From the NCBI GenBank assembly GCA_948470475.1, contig OX419337.1, positions 30,949,372-31,013,371 on the forward strand: DNA of 64,000 nt. Direction: 5' to 3'. The notes under the pieces are model-generated. The model worked only from the letters and a program-made list of their open reading frames with translations. It was not told the DNA's origin and searched no databases. Origin of the DNA: Galaxea fascicularis. Taxonomy: Eukaryota; Cnidaria; Anthozoa; Scleractinia; Euphylliidae. Numbering within the stretch: position 1 is the stretch's first letter; each line of letters starts with the position of its first letter. Below, one piece after another: positions 44,801 to 51,059 of this stretch. The translations under genes were made by a program, and so were the position numbers.

Positions 44801-47074
44801 TCCCGTGTCGTTTTATATTAATTTTATCCTGAAGCTTAGAAGCGACAGTAATTTGATACTCGTTCTAATCATTGCTCTGTTGGTTTTGGTAAATAGATTT
44901 TGCCGGGTGTAAAAGTGGTGATCGCTAATCCAGAAACAAAGGGAATGTGTGCAGACTCGCATCTCGGAGAGGTATGTTAAGTTACAGCCATCTGACAAGA
45001 AGAGCGAAAAATCCACTTCAGGAAGAAAGGCGTCGTACGCTCTGAAAGCAGGTGGACTAGGAAGCCGGTTGTTTTATTCGTTATATTCTTTGCTTGGTAG
45101 ATCCACTATGGATTTGGCTTCCTTAGGTGCCTAAAAATGTATACACGATCTATTGATCAATGAAACTTTGACATCTGTGCAGTGATAATATGAATTGTCA
45201 TTTTATCTATTGCAGATCTGGGTCAGTAGCCCGCACAATGGCAGCGGTTACTTTATTACGGGCGAGGATACCCAGTCTGAGAATCCTTTTAACGCAAGGC
45301 TTACTACAGGCCCGTCTGGAGAGTTGGGAGTGCAGTACGCTCGAACGAGTTGTCTTGGATTTATCAAGAGAACAGATTTCACGCAGACCGATGGAGGTAT
45401 GTTGATACACTTGTTAATACCATGCTGTTTGTTTTCTCGTTTTCATCAGAGTTTCATTAGAGAAAGCAAATATTTCAGTTGTCACGAAGCTGTAGTGTGG
45501 GAAAGATTCAAATTAAAATCTCAACTATGGTTTGGCTTTTCTTCTATCGTGTTTCGGAGCGAAGAAAAAACCCGAGACGCTGCCAGTTTGATACGGGGAA
45601 AACGGGTCGCAAAGCTAGTCGGGAAGCAACCATGGATACCGCAGAATATGCAACAGATTTTTTGACTTCTGATTGGCTGTATTTTCTGAGGCATTGACGT
45701 TGGGATAAATACTAGTTATGCAATGCTTTCGACTATCGTGGAATATTCACTAGTCACTCGAATTTTCTTGGCCTTTATGCCAAGACCGACATAATAACAA
45801 CAACGTAATCCCAGTATTTGAAGGTTAGTGTGAATAGCAATTAATATATAACGGCTTTTCTGCGTTGTGATTGGCTGATACGAAGTGATTATACAGTGCT
45901 TTCCAGTGATATTCCATGGAGTATTTCACGAGTCAATTGTATTTTCTTGGTATTCTCACCGCCGAGACTTTACTGTTTTTTACAATGTCTGCCAAATATA
46001 ACTTATGTTGAAGCATTTCCTGCCTGCTGCCTACCTTCGCTAATGTTTTTCTTTTTTCGATAGCCCGACATGATGCGTTATTCGTGGTTGGTCCTCTAGA
46101 AGAGACTATAATACGGCGTGGTATGCGATATCATCCAGTAGACATTGAAAACACAGTTACGAGATGCCACAGATCAATTTGTGAGAGGTATGATACTCTG
46201 TGCTTCCTTGTTTGCATTGTCGCTGTTATTTTAGCCTGTACCCGGAATTGACTTTCCTTTCTCCCGCTTTGCGCACGTTCTAGCTCCATCAGTATCTCTG
46301 AAAATGATGAAATATGTTAGTGGGTACTACCTGCGTTTCTTTGTTTTCGCCAATCGACGTGCTCGTATTTTGTGCACCTATGATATTAGATTATGGTGGT
46401 GTAGGTATGGCCGGCTGAGAAAGAGGTGATAGCCGGCTGGATTTTGGCTGGCGAGCACACGGTAACCCACCCCTATGTCGGCTTTAGCCGGCGGAACTGC
46501 TACCTAAACAGGCTGAGTAATTTCTTAGCTACAACCCTGTTTCCAGTCATTGTCTTGGCCGATCATACCTGACGTCCGTTTAACCTTCAACTCCCAAGAT
46601 CAAATTATTAATTCTCCTTTCCTGCTGCTATACAGTTCCTTGTAGATTAGTTAAGAGAATTTGGGTCATCAAGATAACACCCTCTGGCTGATAAATTGTT
46701 TGTCTATTCTCATTACCTGTCTGCTGGACAATGTATTGATAATGTAAGGAGAAGTTGCATTCTAATCACTTCTGGGAGATGAAGAGTTAACGCTGTACTC
46801 TGTCTCCCCTCTCCTCTGTAGCGCTGTCTTTATTTGGAGTGAATTTCTAGTGGTGGTTGTTGAGTTCGACGCGGAGGACCACGAAGCTCTAGACGTTGTT
46901 CCACTAGTGACTTCATCCGTGCTAGATGAACAACAGTTAATCGTGGGGATTGTAGTTGTGGTAGACCCTGGCGTGGTTCCCATCAATTCACGTGGTGAGA
47001 AACAGCGCAATCACCTGAGGGACGGATTTCTGGCGGACCAGCTTGATCCTATTTATGTAGCTTATAATATGTAA
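5045..47074 (+). CDS. DIP2: DIP2, disco-interacting protein 2 homolog (41 coding exons, 1523 aa)
   Basis: This is a complete DIP2 gene, assembled by hand from conserved peptide blocks and GT/AG borders. The exons sum to 4572 nt with the reading frame kept across all 40 introns, giving 1523 residues plus stop (human DIP2A is about 1570). Domains in order are a DMAP1-binding region (about residues 8-115), a Pro/Ser-rich linker (about 115-300), a first AMP-binding domain (about 315-895) and a second (about 934-1439), then a conserved tail ending DPIYVAYNM. Family knowledge: DIP2 proteins are cytoplasmic, have fatty acyl-AMP ligase-like domains, and in yeast and animals affect diacylglycerol pools; in insects and mammals they are also linked to axon patterning. 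The start at 5045 is the first ATG of the DMAP1-binding frame. Exon coordinates are in the four block entries below. Exon 27 has alternative in-phase acceptors. Confidence 0.96.
6324..6492. mobile_element. MITE in DIP2 intron 1
   Basis: The ends GTAATCACATGATTT and AAATCATGTGATTAC are perfect inverted repeats of 15 bases. Inside, TAAATTTTTTCAAAGACCA pairs with TGGTCTTTGAAAAAATTTA, so the whole 169-bp unit can fold on itself. Confidence 0.75.
6538..6802. mobile_element. 265-bp MITE with TCA target-site duplication, intron 1
   Basis: The inverted repeats are 33 bases with one mismatch, beginning GGCCATGTCCACACTGATGC. They are flanked by TCA on both sides (6535-6537 and 6803-6805). The interior repeats AAAACGCAT and GTGTGGAC-type segments in both orientations. 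There is no coding capacity. Confidence 0.8.
6902..7116. repeat. Minisatellite, intron 1
   Basis: There are several diverged tandem copies of a unit built from TCTTTGGAAGTGTTCGGTTG and GATCTTTGGAAG. The copies carry scattered substitutions, so the array is not very recent. Confidence 0.7.
8110..8256 (+). pseudogene. LINE reverse-transcriptase fragment (+ strand)
   Basis: The translation reads KVLKWAAPVVSESLIQIFNK and then FPTEWKVAQVSTVHNKG, the non-LTR retrotransposon RT signature in which a Leu-Lys-hydrophobic-Ala-Pro stretch precedes IFN-S and then FP-WK-A-V-P-x-KG. Only this piece is readable, and the flanks hold stops. Confidence 0.65.
8537..8699. mobile_element. 163-bp MITE with TTTA duplication, inserted in the LINE relic
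   Basis: The ends GCAGGGTTCAAAATA and TATTTTGAACCCTGC are perfect inverted repeats. TTTA flanks both sides (8533-8536 and 8700-8703). It cuts the LINE relic between the FFLPK and LYYCLV codons, so it is younger than the LINE. Confidence 0.75.
8879..10098. mobile_element. 1.2-kb pogo/Tigger-like element with TA target site
   Basis: The ends CAGTCAACTCTCTC and GAGAGAGCTGACTG are inverted repeats flanked by TA (8877-8878 and 10099-10100). Subterminal copies of GTAAGCGACCAC and close variants occur at both ends, more than eight in all. TA target and CAGT ends fit the Tc1/mariner-pogo group. No transposase is visible; the interior holds a broken HIRAN-like coding relic (9330-9703, - strand). It interrupts the LINE RT relic. 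Confidence 0.7.
9330..9703 (-). pseudogene. HIRAN-like domain relic inside the pogo-like element
   Basis: On the - strand the translation gives TWVPEIGEQRRLKHEPLNEK then DGNAVAVV and, after a frameshift, KEDKIVSHIPLQFMSRYVSK, FLKRRTNNGKAIITG and WKFPAVTF. The pattern G-x(n)-L-x-x-EP-x-N-x-x-D-x-NAVAV followed by a V-x-H-IP block is the HIRAN (PF08797-type) pattern known from Rad5/HLTF, where it binds DNA ends. At least two frameshifts are needed, so this copy is inactive. The assignment is by eye. Confidence 0.45.
11085..11250 (+). repeat. LINE-like 3' tail ending in a TCTA microsatellite
   Basis: A segment ending GGTTAAATAAAGTTGATC runs directly into a short tetranucleotide array (TATCTATCTATCT). 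A polyadenylation-like AATAAA followed by a simple repeat is how many CR1/L2-type LINEs end. Whether it belongs to the RT fragment at 8110 cannot be told. Confidence 0.4.
11250..13264. other. Rest of DIP2 intron 2
   Basis: AT-rich intron, nearly CpG-free, with several TACATGTA-like palindromes. No element ends or coding relics are seen. Confidence 0.5.
14991..15125. mobile_element. Palindromic repeat, intron 4
   Basis: GGTTCAATTCTATCCTTGG at the left pairs with CCAAGGATAAAATTGAGCC at the right, continuing inward through TTTAAA. The arms are about 38 bases with a loop of about 60. Confidence 0.65.
15214..15757. mobile_element. ~545-bp MITE, intron 4, TTTA flanks
   Basis: The left end (CGGCTACACAGGCAATTTTT, TGCTTGTGATGGTG) and right end (CACCATCACAAGCAAAAAAT, TGCTTGTGTAGCTGCAGC) are inverted copies of about 40 bases. 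TTTA occurs at both edges (15210-15213 and 15758-15761). The middle, with its CACTAGGGACG and CCCTAGTG segments, is not recognised. It ends only 85 bases before exon 5. Confidence 0.7.
16215..16795. other. GC-rich, strand-skewed island in intron 5
   Basis: About 550 bases stand out from the surrounding AT-rich intron: G- and T-rich on the + strand, with many CpGs (GTGGCGTGGCGTTGCGTGGC near the left edge). It opens with the short palindrome AGGAGCAAGTTGCTCT. Frames are open on both strands (16280-16744 + and 16414-16788 -), which the composition alone could explain. I see no domain, terminal repeat or target duplication. A retroelement 5' region is possible. Confidence 0.4.
17361..17598. mobile_element. 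Imperfect inverted-repeat element, intron 6
   Basis: AATACAGGCATCAAGAGTTTC at the left edge pairs with GAAACTCTTGATGCCTGTAT on the right. Further in, CAGAAAGTGGGCACCA pairs with TGGTGCTCACTTTCTG, and CTTGTCTCCTTTT pairs with AAAAGGAGACAAG. The right arm carries an extra segment of about 30 bases. Confidence 0.6.
18142..18199. repeat. Near-perfect 58-bp palindrome, intron 6
   Basis: AAGAATCATGTGCATTTAAG at the left is matched by the reverse complement ending GTGCATTAGTTCAT-type sequence on the right (GCACATGATTCTT), with an AATAATTATTATT centre. It lies 65 bases before exon 7. Confidence 0.7.
20840..20939. repeat. Direct repeat copy 1, intron 10
   Basis: The segment starting AATCTGATAAAACCAATCAC and including GGAGAGATCAGCTGGTAACC is repeated with few changes at 21417-21520, about 580 bases downstream in the same intron and orientation. 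Confidence 0.7.
21417..21520. repeat. Direct repeat copy 2, intron 10
   Basis: Second copy of the segment at 20840-20939 (here AATCCGATAAAACCAATTAC). The copies differ at several positions, so this is either an old local duplication or two members of one dispersed family. Confidence 0.7.
22088..22185. repeat. Pentanucleotide microsatellite (TTATG/TTGTG), intron 11
   Basis: About 19 pentamers run as TTATG units, then TTGTG units, then TTATG units again. The preceding bases (GACATTAAATAAA) look like the 3' end of a retroposon, so the array may have grown from its tail. Confidence 0.85.
23757..24068 (-). mobile_element. tRNA-derived SINE ending in a TAA-type microsatellite, intron 13
   Basis: On the - strand the element begins GGATGCAGGATGGCCAAGTG and continues with the pol III A box (TGGCCAAGTGG) and B box (GGGTTCAAATCCC), spaced as in a Leu/Ser-type tRNA. 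A body of about 200 bases follows, ending GGTAAATAAAGGTCTTACTA and a run of ATT units (+ strand 23757-23801). It lies 63 bases before exon 14. It is not a functional tRNA gene, since the acceptor stem and 3' half do not close. Confidence 0.8.
26075..26466. mobile_element. 392-bp fold-back MITE, intron 17
   Basis: The ends ATAGACTATTCTCCAAAATG and its inverted partner (CATTTTGGAGAAGGGTCTAT) start two arms of roughly 190 bases, pairing through AACCCTGCAAAGTTTTAGCA, ATATCAGGTG and AAAATGTAAGTTGAAA into a small centre with CCAGTCATACAAA. The 158-codon frame across it at 26202-26678 is a by-product of the palindrome. Confidence 0.8.
27448..29820. mobile_element. 2.37-kb Mutator-like element with ~430-bp TIRs and 9-bp target duplication, intron 18
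   Basis: The ends CATCCTCGGAGACCCAGGGG and CCCCTGGGTCTCCGAGGATG open inverted repeats that can be followed to about 27873 and back from 29391. They pass through GGACTAGTTCCAGAAC, the CCCAATC-rich stretch and CAAGACGTCCTCGCGTC. The flanks carry the exact 9-base duplication GAGGGGTCG (27439-27447 and 29821-29829). Long TIRs plus a 9-bp duplication are Mutator/MULE features. No transposase is visible, so it is non-autonomous. It is CpG-rich inside a CpG-poor intron and its arms are little diverged, which points to a recent insertion. It starts 193 bases after exon 18. Confidence 0.85.
28135..28765. mobile_element. 631-bp element nested in the Mutator-like element, 9-bp target duplication
   Basis: The ends are inverted repeats built on GGTCGATCCGCCCC and ATCCAAAGTCGATCC. 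TATCTGTTG flanks both sides (28126-28134 and 28766-28774). The interior holds CTAACCCTAACCCTAAC (28201-28217), a vertebrate-type telomere-like run, and a repeated GTACTGYGTACTGTGGTTA segment (28309, 28442). No coding sequence is recognised. The 9-bp duplication suggests a second Mutator-like family. Confidence 0.75.
30340..30497. mobile_element. MITE of the TTAACCCTTTGACCCC family, intron 19
   Basis: It starts CTTAACCCTTTGACCCCGAA and ends with the rough inverse ATCTTAGGGGTTTAACAG. Relatives with the same terminus are at about 33412, 34731, 35729 and 46577-46791. Confidence 0.55.
30830..31110. mobile_element. Dispersed repeat, intron 19 (uninterrupted copy)
   Basis: This segment (GGATCCGTAACTTACGG, GAGAAAACGATGTTAGTAAG, GATATTTATTATATCTCTGAGG, GGCCGTACAGTGGAATACGG) is the reverse complement of the repeat at 52130-52293 plus 54464-54540. 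Comparing the two shows where the TAA-target elements inserted in the downstream copy. Confidence 0.7.
31412..31756. mobile_element. 345-bp TTAA-target MITE, intron 20
   Basis: TTAA flanks both ends (31408-31411 and 31757-31760). The ends are inverted repeats (GAAACGAGGACGGCGACGGC and GCCGTCGCCGTCGTCGTTGC). TTAA duplications are typical of piggyBac and Kolobok elements. A second, inverted and truncated copy lies at 37677-37890. Confidence 0.75.
32528..32707. mobile_element. 180-bp MITE with ~65-bp arms, intron 21
   Basis: The ends CAATAGGCCATTTCCGAGTT and AACTCGGAAATGGCCTATTG are perfect inverted repeats, continuing through GCCTCCTCTTCAA and AGTCTAAGTGCGAAGATTTT. The loop is about 45 bases. 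TA at both edges may be the target duplication. Confidence 0.8.
34444..34471. repeat. GTTAC microsatellite, intron 23
   Basis: A short run of GTTAC pentamers (GTTACGTTACGTTACGTTAC). Confidence 0.75.
35462..35664. mobile_element. 203-bp MITE, intron 25
   Basis: The ends GCCTGGTTCACACGTGCGAC and GTACGTGTGAACCAGGC are inverted repeats, and the interior is rich in TTGCATTTGCGTC-like segments in both orientations. The termini resemble those of the element at 2844-3040. TTA precedes the left end, but the right flank is not an exact copy. It begins 12 bases after exon 25. Confidence 0.7.
37677..37890. mobile_element. Truncated inverted copy of the intron 20 TTAA MITE, intron 29
   Basis: It starts GCAACGACGACGATGACGGC after TTTA and matches the 31412-31756 element in reverse orientation (CAAAATACAACTTCTCG, CCAGGGTCTAAATTACT, CTTGCCGTTATGCGCTCACG). 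The far third is missing. Confidence 0.65.
37906..38217. mobile_element. Hairpin repeat related to 210-326, with a second inverted pair, intron 29
   Basis: GTGCTGAAAGTA and TACTTTCAGCAC form an inner hairpin, followed by GGCCATGTAATGTTCTG and TTTATTATAT as in the element at 210-326. TTTATTATATAGATACTGAT (about 37997) pairs with ATCAGTATCTATATAATAAA (about 38191), enclosing about 170 bases that include CCATGGTGACACCAAT. Confidence 0.6.
38692..40240 (+). mobile_element. 1.55-kb TTAA-target DNA transposon with a short ORF, intron 30
   Basis: The ends GGTATCAGCCAACCC and GGGTTGGCTGATACC are perfect inverted repeats flanked by TTAA (38688-38691 and 40241-40244). A TTAA duplication points to piggyBac or Kolobok. 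It holds a 110-codon + strand ORF (38925-39257) and no other recognisable coding region, so it lacks a full transposase. It fills most of the 1.9-kb intron between the 42-nt exon 30 and exon 31. Confidence 0.8.
38925..39257 (+). CDS. Unrecognised 110-aa ORF inside the TTAA element
   Basis: This encodes a hydrophilic protein with a Lys/Arg/Ser-rich first third (SSKKEQRSCPFSSSKPRKNK) and an acidic C-terminus (DEVEDDQEDVGLWAEF). An internal ATG (MSSKKEQ) could be the true start. I recognise no family. It could be a small accessory ORF or the first exon of a transposase whose rest is deleted. An alternative overlapping + frame at 38884-39153 is less protein-like. Confidence 0.35.
   Translation: MFVSQNTRDLQMSSKKEQRSCPFSSSKPRKNKGNKAFSVEAAADLASSDQDSFYNQEEWLQEIDKRDTSGQPSAEMSASRSKIRLDEVEDDQEDVGLWAEFREEDVSFIV
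40771..40927. mobile_element. MITE with GGCGGATCCAG termini, intron 31
   Basis: TTGGCGGATCCAGGGG at the left pairs with CTGGATCCGCCACTG at the right. ATCA flanks both sides (40771-40774 and 40926-40929, approximate edges). The centre holds C-rich CCCCCACCCCACCCCC and a GAAAAACGCCAAAAACCGCG stretch. Confidence 0.6.
40958..41035. repeat. Minisatellite, TGCAATGCAG/CAATAC type, intron 31
   Basis: Irregular tandem units of 5-10 bases (TGCAATGCAGTGCAGTGCAT, then CAATACCATACAATAC) follow the MITE directly. Confidence 0.65.
44207..44375. mobile_element. 169-bp palindromic MITE, intron 36
   Basis: TCAAGTGAAGGATGATCCTC, GCAGTTGTAACGCAATT and AAGAAGCCTG on the left are matched in reverse by CAGGCTTCTTTTCG, AATTGCGTTACAACTGC and GAGGATCATCCTTCACTTGA on the right. 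The arms are about 62 bases. It ends 72 bases before exon 37. Confidence 0.8.
44525..44702. mobile_element. ~178-bp MITE with TAGATCGTTTTCA termini, intron 37
   Basis: TAGATCGTTTTCACTTGACG at the left pairs with CACGTGACTGAAAACGATCTA at the right. GGCGGCCATGTTGGTG occurs twice inside. The TA at the edges fits a Tc1/mariner-type target. It begins 20 bases after exon 37. Confidence 0.7.
46577..46791. mobile_element. 215-bp MITE of the TTAACTCTTCA family, intron 40
   Basis: GTTTAACCTTCAACTCCCAA at the left pairs with TGGGAGATGAAGAGTTAAC at the right, with TTCTCCTTT/AAGGAGAA further in. It ends 30 bases before exon 41, so the exon 41 pyrimidine tract sits between the MITE and the acceptor. Confidence 0.7.
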
Positions 47075-49160
47075 GCAATTGGCTAGTGAAAGGGTGTCCA
47101 CGACAGTCAATCTTCTGAACGTCAAAACCTTTCAAAATAAGTGCATTTGCGAGTTGTTTTACAGCTCGTCTTCAAACCGGATCTTGGTGCAGTGTGCAAA
47201 CCCAATTCGTTAACAATGAAGTTTGTTTTATTGTGCCGTGTTTGGGTGTAAAACTTGCTTCTGAAAGTTGCAGCTGAAATTTTGATTTCCAAGTAACTCC
47301 TTGTTCAAGATCATGAATTTGTTGAATGAATCGGAAATTTGTTGCTTCAAGGATCCAAAATGAAAAACAAACAACGCTTGAAAGAACCGTCTTCAATATT
47401 CCCTGCAATAGACACTTGAGGAAGTTCACTAATTTGACTGCTTTGCTCAGCATCATGAAAAAGTTATTTGGGAACAGTGATGTATGATTTTATCCACAGA
47501 CCCAAGAGTTAGAACTACTCTTCGATTTATCACAAAAATTGGACCAAGATAAACAATAGCCGTGATTTTAACGACCACTGACCCCTCTTTAGGACCCACA
47601 TGGTACAGCTTAGTACACAGCACCACAGGTGCTAGGGTTTCATACACAGACTGAACTACCTCACATTAGTTCGAACTACCTTCAACAATGTGTTTAACTT
47701 TGGAAAGTTTTGCGGGACAGAACAGCTCCATTTGCGTGGACACTTTTAGGAATTTCAAATATTACGAGGCTTACTGCGTAAGTTTATGCTTCGATCGTTG
47801 CACGTCTTCGTGGCGTTTGTGCAATGCTGTGCTTTAATGGGAAAACCTGGCAAACAAGCGTGTTAGTCGATTAGCCTTTTAAAGAAGATTTAGGATTGTG
47901 CGAGCCATTTGGCTTAGAAATTGTATTTCAAGCGGAAATATTTAAGGCAGAAGAAATACAGTTGTGTGCGAAAATAACAAACTTGCTACAGAAAAAGCAT
48001 GTTCAGTTGATCGTGCGACATGTAGTTGTCACGATGTAGAAGAACAGTGTTGCATGACTTAAGCAAGTGTTTCGTTAACAAAATTGTTTTTCAGATGGGA
48101 GGGGTGGGAGGTGGAGAGCGGAAGTCGAGGTTCTTTCGATTCCAATCTCCTTCGGATGTTGAAAATTTCGTGCCGTGGAAAGTTATTGTCAAGCAGATTT
48201 TTTTAGTTGAGAATACATTGTACGCTTTTTCCGGCGTTGTACACCGTACAATCTTGTTACAATTAGTTGAGGTGGAGGAAATGAGGACAAATCACAGCTC
48301 AAAACCCATGCAAGTCAAGTTCGAATAAAAACACTTTTAACTAGGAATAAAATAATTTGTTACGTGAGATTTAGATGCTCCTTGGCGGGAATAAGGAAGG
48401 GAGCAGGGGTAAGCCTCAGGGGTATGGGGTGTGGTAATGCGTCATAGCTGAAAATTCTTACCCCACTACCCACAAAGTTTTTTTTATCTCTAGCCCCTCA
48501 TATCTTTGCATTTAAATCTGTATCCAATTGAAGGCCAATCTGTATTGGCAAAATACGCCCAATTTCATAGAAATGTATCCTTTAGGGATACACACAGCTG
48601 ACATCAAGGGAGTAACTTTCATTAAGCGGAAATGAGCGAAGGAATCAACTTTTGATTGTTGTTATTTTCTTTTGTTTAAATGTCCTTTGTTCATGAAAGC
48701 AAAATCGTATCTGCTTTGTTTTTTCTCGCTGGAATAAGTCGCGTAATACCTTCACAGCCTCAGAAGAGGCGTTGCGTTACGTCAGTAACGAGAAACTTAT
48801 GCGCTGGACACAATTAAAATTGCCTCGTAGAACGTCGTGAATTTTAAACACTTCAGTTGTTTAAACCAATTCTTGCACATTGATTTATGTTTATATCAAT
48901 CATGCATTCATTATGTAGTCCTTCTTTGAGACTATAAATATTAACTGTAATGTTTTTAATAGATACGTACAGTAAAAGTTAGGTTACATTTTGTTATTTG
49001 CGTCAGTTGAAGCTTTTACAGCTCGTGTAACAAGGCACTTATGGAACAGTTATTCTATGATTAAAGTGCTCCACAGGACAGAATTAGTTTGTTTAGTATT
49101 ATGTAAAAAAAGGGCAATGAACAGTTGCTTGTTATATTTTTATGTGTAAATAATAAAGAA
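47075..49160 (+). other. DIP2 3' flank with candidate polyadenylation signals
   Basis: After the DIP2 stop there is no conserved coding sequence up to the convergent dynein light chain gene. AATAAA hexamers on the + strand lie at 48324, 48346 and 49152, so the 3' UTR could extend about 1.3-2.1 kb. Open frames in this stretch are short and lack recognisable motifs. Confidence 0.4.
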
Positions 49161-50710
49161 ATGAGAACAAATCGTTAGTTAACGAATACTGCTTTACGTT
49201 TTATGGAGGACTGTAATACGCCCTTTTATCAAGATACATGTACAGATTCTCCCCACCGCCCTCGTGTACCTCTTTCAGCACTAATTGGGAGAATCTGAGT
49301 AAATATCGAGGCATTTATTGCTCGTGATCACTTCGCTTATTCGATAGACGCATAGACAGGGAAACGATGTAGGCGACAACTGAATGCTTTTCTAACCAGG
49401 CCTGGATTCGAGTGTTGAAACGCGAGCAAACTTACTGCGAAGTGCACATCTTGCAATGCGCCAGAGGACGAAATAACTCGAAACTGCACTTTTTATACTC
49501 CATAGTGCAAGACAAGCAGGTGGTAAGCAAATAAATCAGTTGAATTTTCATAATAGAGGAGATTCGAACAAATGCACCGTAGGGGTTATTGAAGCTCTGT
49601 AACCTCTACACCGGCCTGAGTTCTTTAAGAGGGCGCTAAAGGGGTAAAATGGGAACTGGGATTTGCCCGTTTCTTAACTGGAATAATGGCATTTGGGTCT
49701 CTGGGAGTGGGAGTAAAAGTCACAAAAAATGGGAATGGGAAACACGTCTGCTATTATAAATACTGTAATAGTTCGACATTTTCTGAGTTCAGTAGCTAAA
49801 AAAAAGGTATGGAAGGAGTTTTGATGGAGAAAAATTATAAAACAAACCAGAAAACTGCATTCAGTGCATATACCATGCACACTTTCACGAAAATAACAAG
49901 CATTTCTACTTACTTCTCGGTGAAGCTAGGTCAGAAAGAGCAAAGAATCGCAGAATTTGTTTTAAAACTTGACGTAACGATAAATAGCCTGTTCTGGGAA
50001 TTCTTTTCAATTTTAATACTGGCACTGGGATTGGGTCTAAAGAAAGGCTGGGAAATGGGATTGATACCCCTCTTCAGGACCCTCCTGTAAGGGTAGATCA
50101 TAAGCAAATCAGAGACAGAGGCGTCAGTATATCATAGTAACATTTATTGGACAAGTTTTATTCGATACGCTTACAATAAATATTTTCTATAATGAGCTTC
50201 AGAATAATATCATTTCTTTAATGATATTGATTTCATAAAATGTAGTACATTCATTCAATAATGCTCCAGTATAGCTTGCAATAATTTAACAATTTGGGAA
50301 TCAGTGCCGGGGATATGCTTCCAATAACGTGCCAATAATAATCCAATCTTTTTCGTATCATAGTTATACATTTAGAACTGCTCTCGCCTAAAGGTATGCA
50401 AAAACGTCTTCTCTAATGAAGTTCCAACATGTCTTGACAGTAAGTCTCAAATCGCTCAGCCAGTTATATAAAGGCGTACTCAAAAGAGTATGTTGCTTTT
50501 GTAATGCTTCAACGTGTCCATCAATAATGCTCCAACATGTTTACTGGTAAAGCTACAGTTTTCGGTAATTTTACTTGATTAACTGTTATAAGTTCACTGA
50601 AACGGTTTCCTGAATTCAAGACCCTTCAGTATCTTCGGCAAATCGACTAGTCCTCAGTGGTACCACAGTTTGCGATGAGATAACGCAACGATGATGTAAG
50701 TCGGCCCCTT
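49161..50710. other. Intergenic / DYNLRB 3' flank
   Basis: 49620-50090 carries irregular GGGAACTGGGATT and GGGAATGGGA motifs typical of a dispersed repeat whose ends I cannot define. Minus-strand polyadenylation hexamers (TTTATT on +) occur near 50150-50180, giving a possible DYNLRB 3' end. No coding signal. Confidence 0.4.
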
Positions 50711-51028
50711 TCAGACTTCTTTCTGGTTTGGGTTTTGAATAACAATCAAAGTGTACTCACCGGAAGGCGCTATCATGATCTCGTACTTGCGGGATCGTAC
50801 CCGCAGGAACTTCAGATCATTCAATGGATCGAGATCCCGAACGCAACTGCGCGCCATACTTGTCAAGTTCTGAAAGTTGGTCGCGTAAACTTGCGTTGTC
50901 GCAGTGTCCATTGTCGTCTTGATAGGAATGCCTTGCGGGTTAAGAACTAGGAGACCGAGGACGCCTGGATGCGAGTTGATCCGTCTTAGGGTATCTTCTA
51001 CTTCCCCTTGGGGCGGAGGGTCCATCAT
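50711..51028 (-). CDS. DYNLRB: Roadblock/LC7-type dynein light chain, single coding exon
   Basis: This encodes 105 residues and is recognised along its whole length as the roadblock/LC7 family (DYNLRB1/2, usually about 96 aa). Diagnostic segments are [49 protein letters not shown] and YTLIVIQNP. The protein is a homodimeric light chain that binds the dynein intermediate chain and helps attach cargo to cytoplasmic or ciliary dynein. The extra N-terminal residues (MMDPPPQG) are not in the vertebrate proteins; the second Met, one codon in, could also start. There is no intron in the coding region, but upstream on the - strand is a strong pyrimidine tract ending in AG (acceptor at 51055-51056), so a 5' UTR intron is plausible. 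It is tail-to-tail with DIP2. An old retrocopy that kept its frame is the alternative. Confidence 0.93.
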   Translation of the reverse strand: MMDPPPQGEVEDTLRRINSHPGVLGLLVLNPQGIPIKTTMDTATTQVYATNFQNLTSMARSCVRDLDPLNDLKFLRVRSRKYEIMIAPSGEYTLIVIQNPNQKEV

Positions 51029-51059
51029 TTTTACGTTTATTTATTCTGTTTCCGCTAAA

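Larger units (their letters stand above)
36475..47074 (+). other. DIP2: DIP2 exons 27-41: second AMP-binding domain and C-terminus
   Basis: Exons are 36475-36587, 36773-36853, 37296-37419, 38340-38381, 40295-40596, 41292-41422, 42541-42632, 42806-42882, 43285-43455, 43923-43984, 44448-44505, 44897-44971, 45216-45396, 46064-46187 and 46822-47074 (residues 896-1523). The A3 motif DFSVSTTGMLSGVK is intact across exons 31-32. Other DIP2 signatures are YCGLGFLLWCL, VVAEERPRINLT, AVSTSFGC, VYVDMRAL, VERGSPHSL, GMRYHPVDIENTV and the tail INSRGEKQRNHLRDGF. The A7 position reads ARTSCLGF (vertebrate ARTGYLGF). Exon 27 uses acceptor 36474|36475 because it gives the family EPGPAATMVG junction. Exon 30 is 42 nt. 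Unlike exons 10-18, these exons are CpG-rich. Confidence 0.94.
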
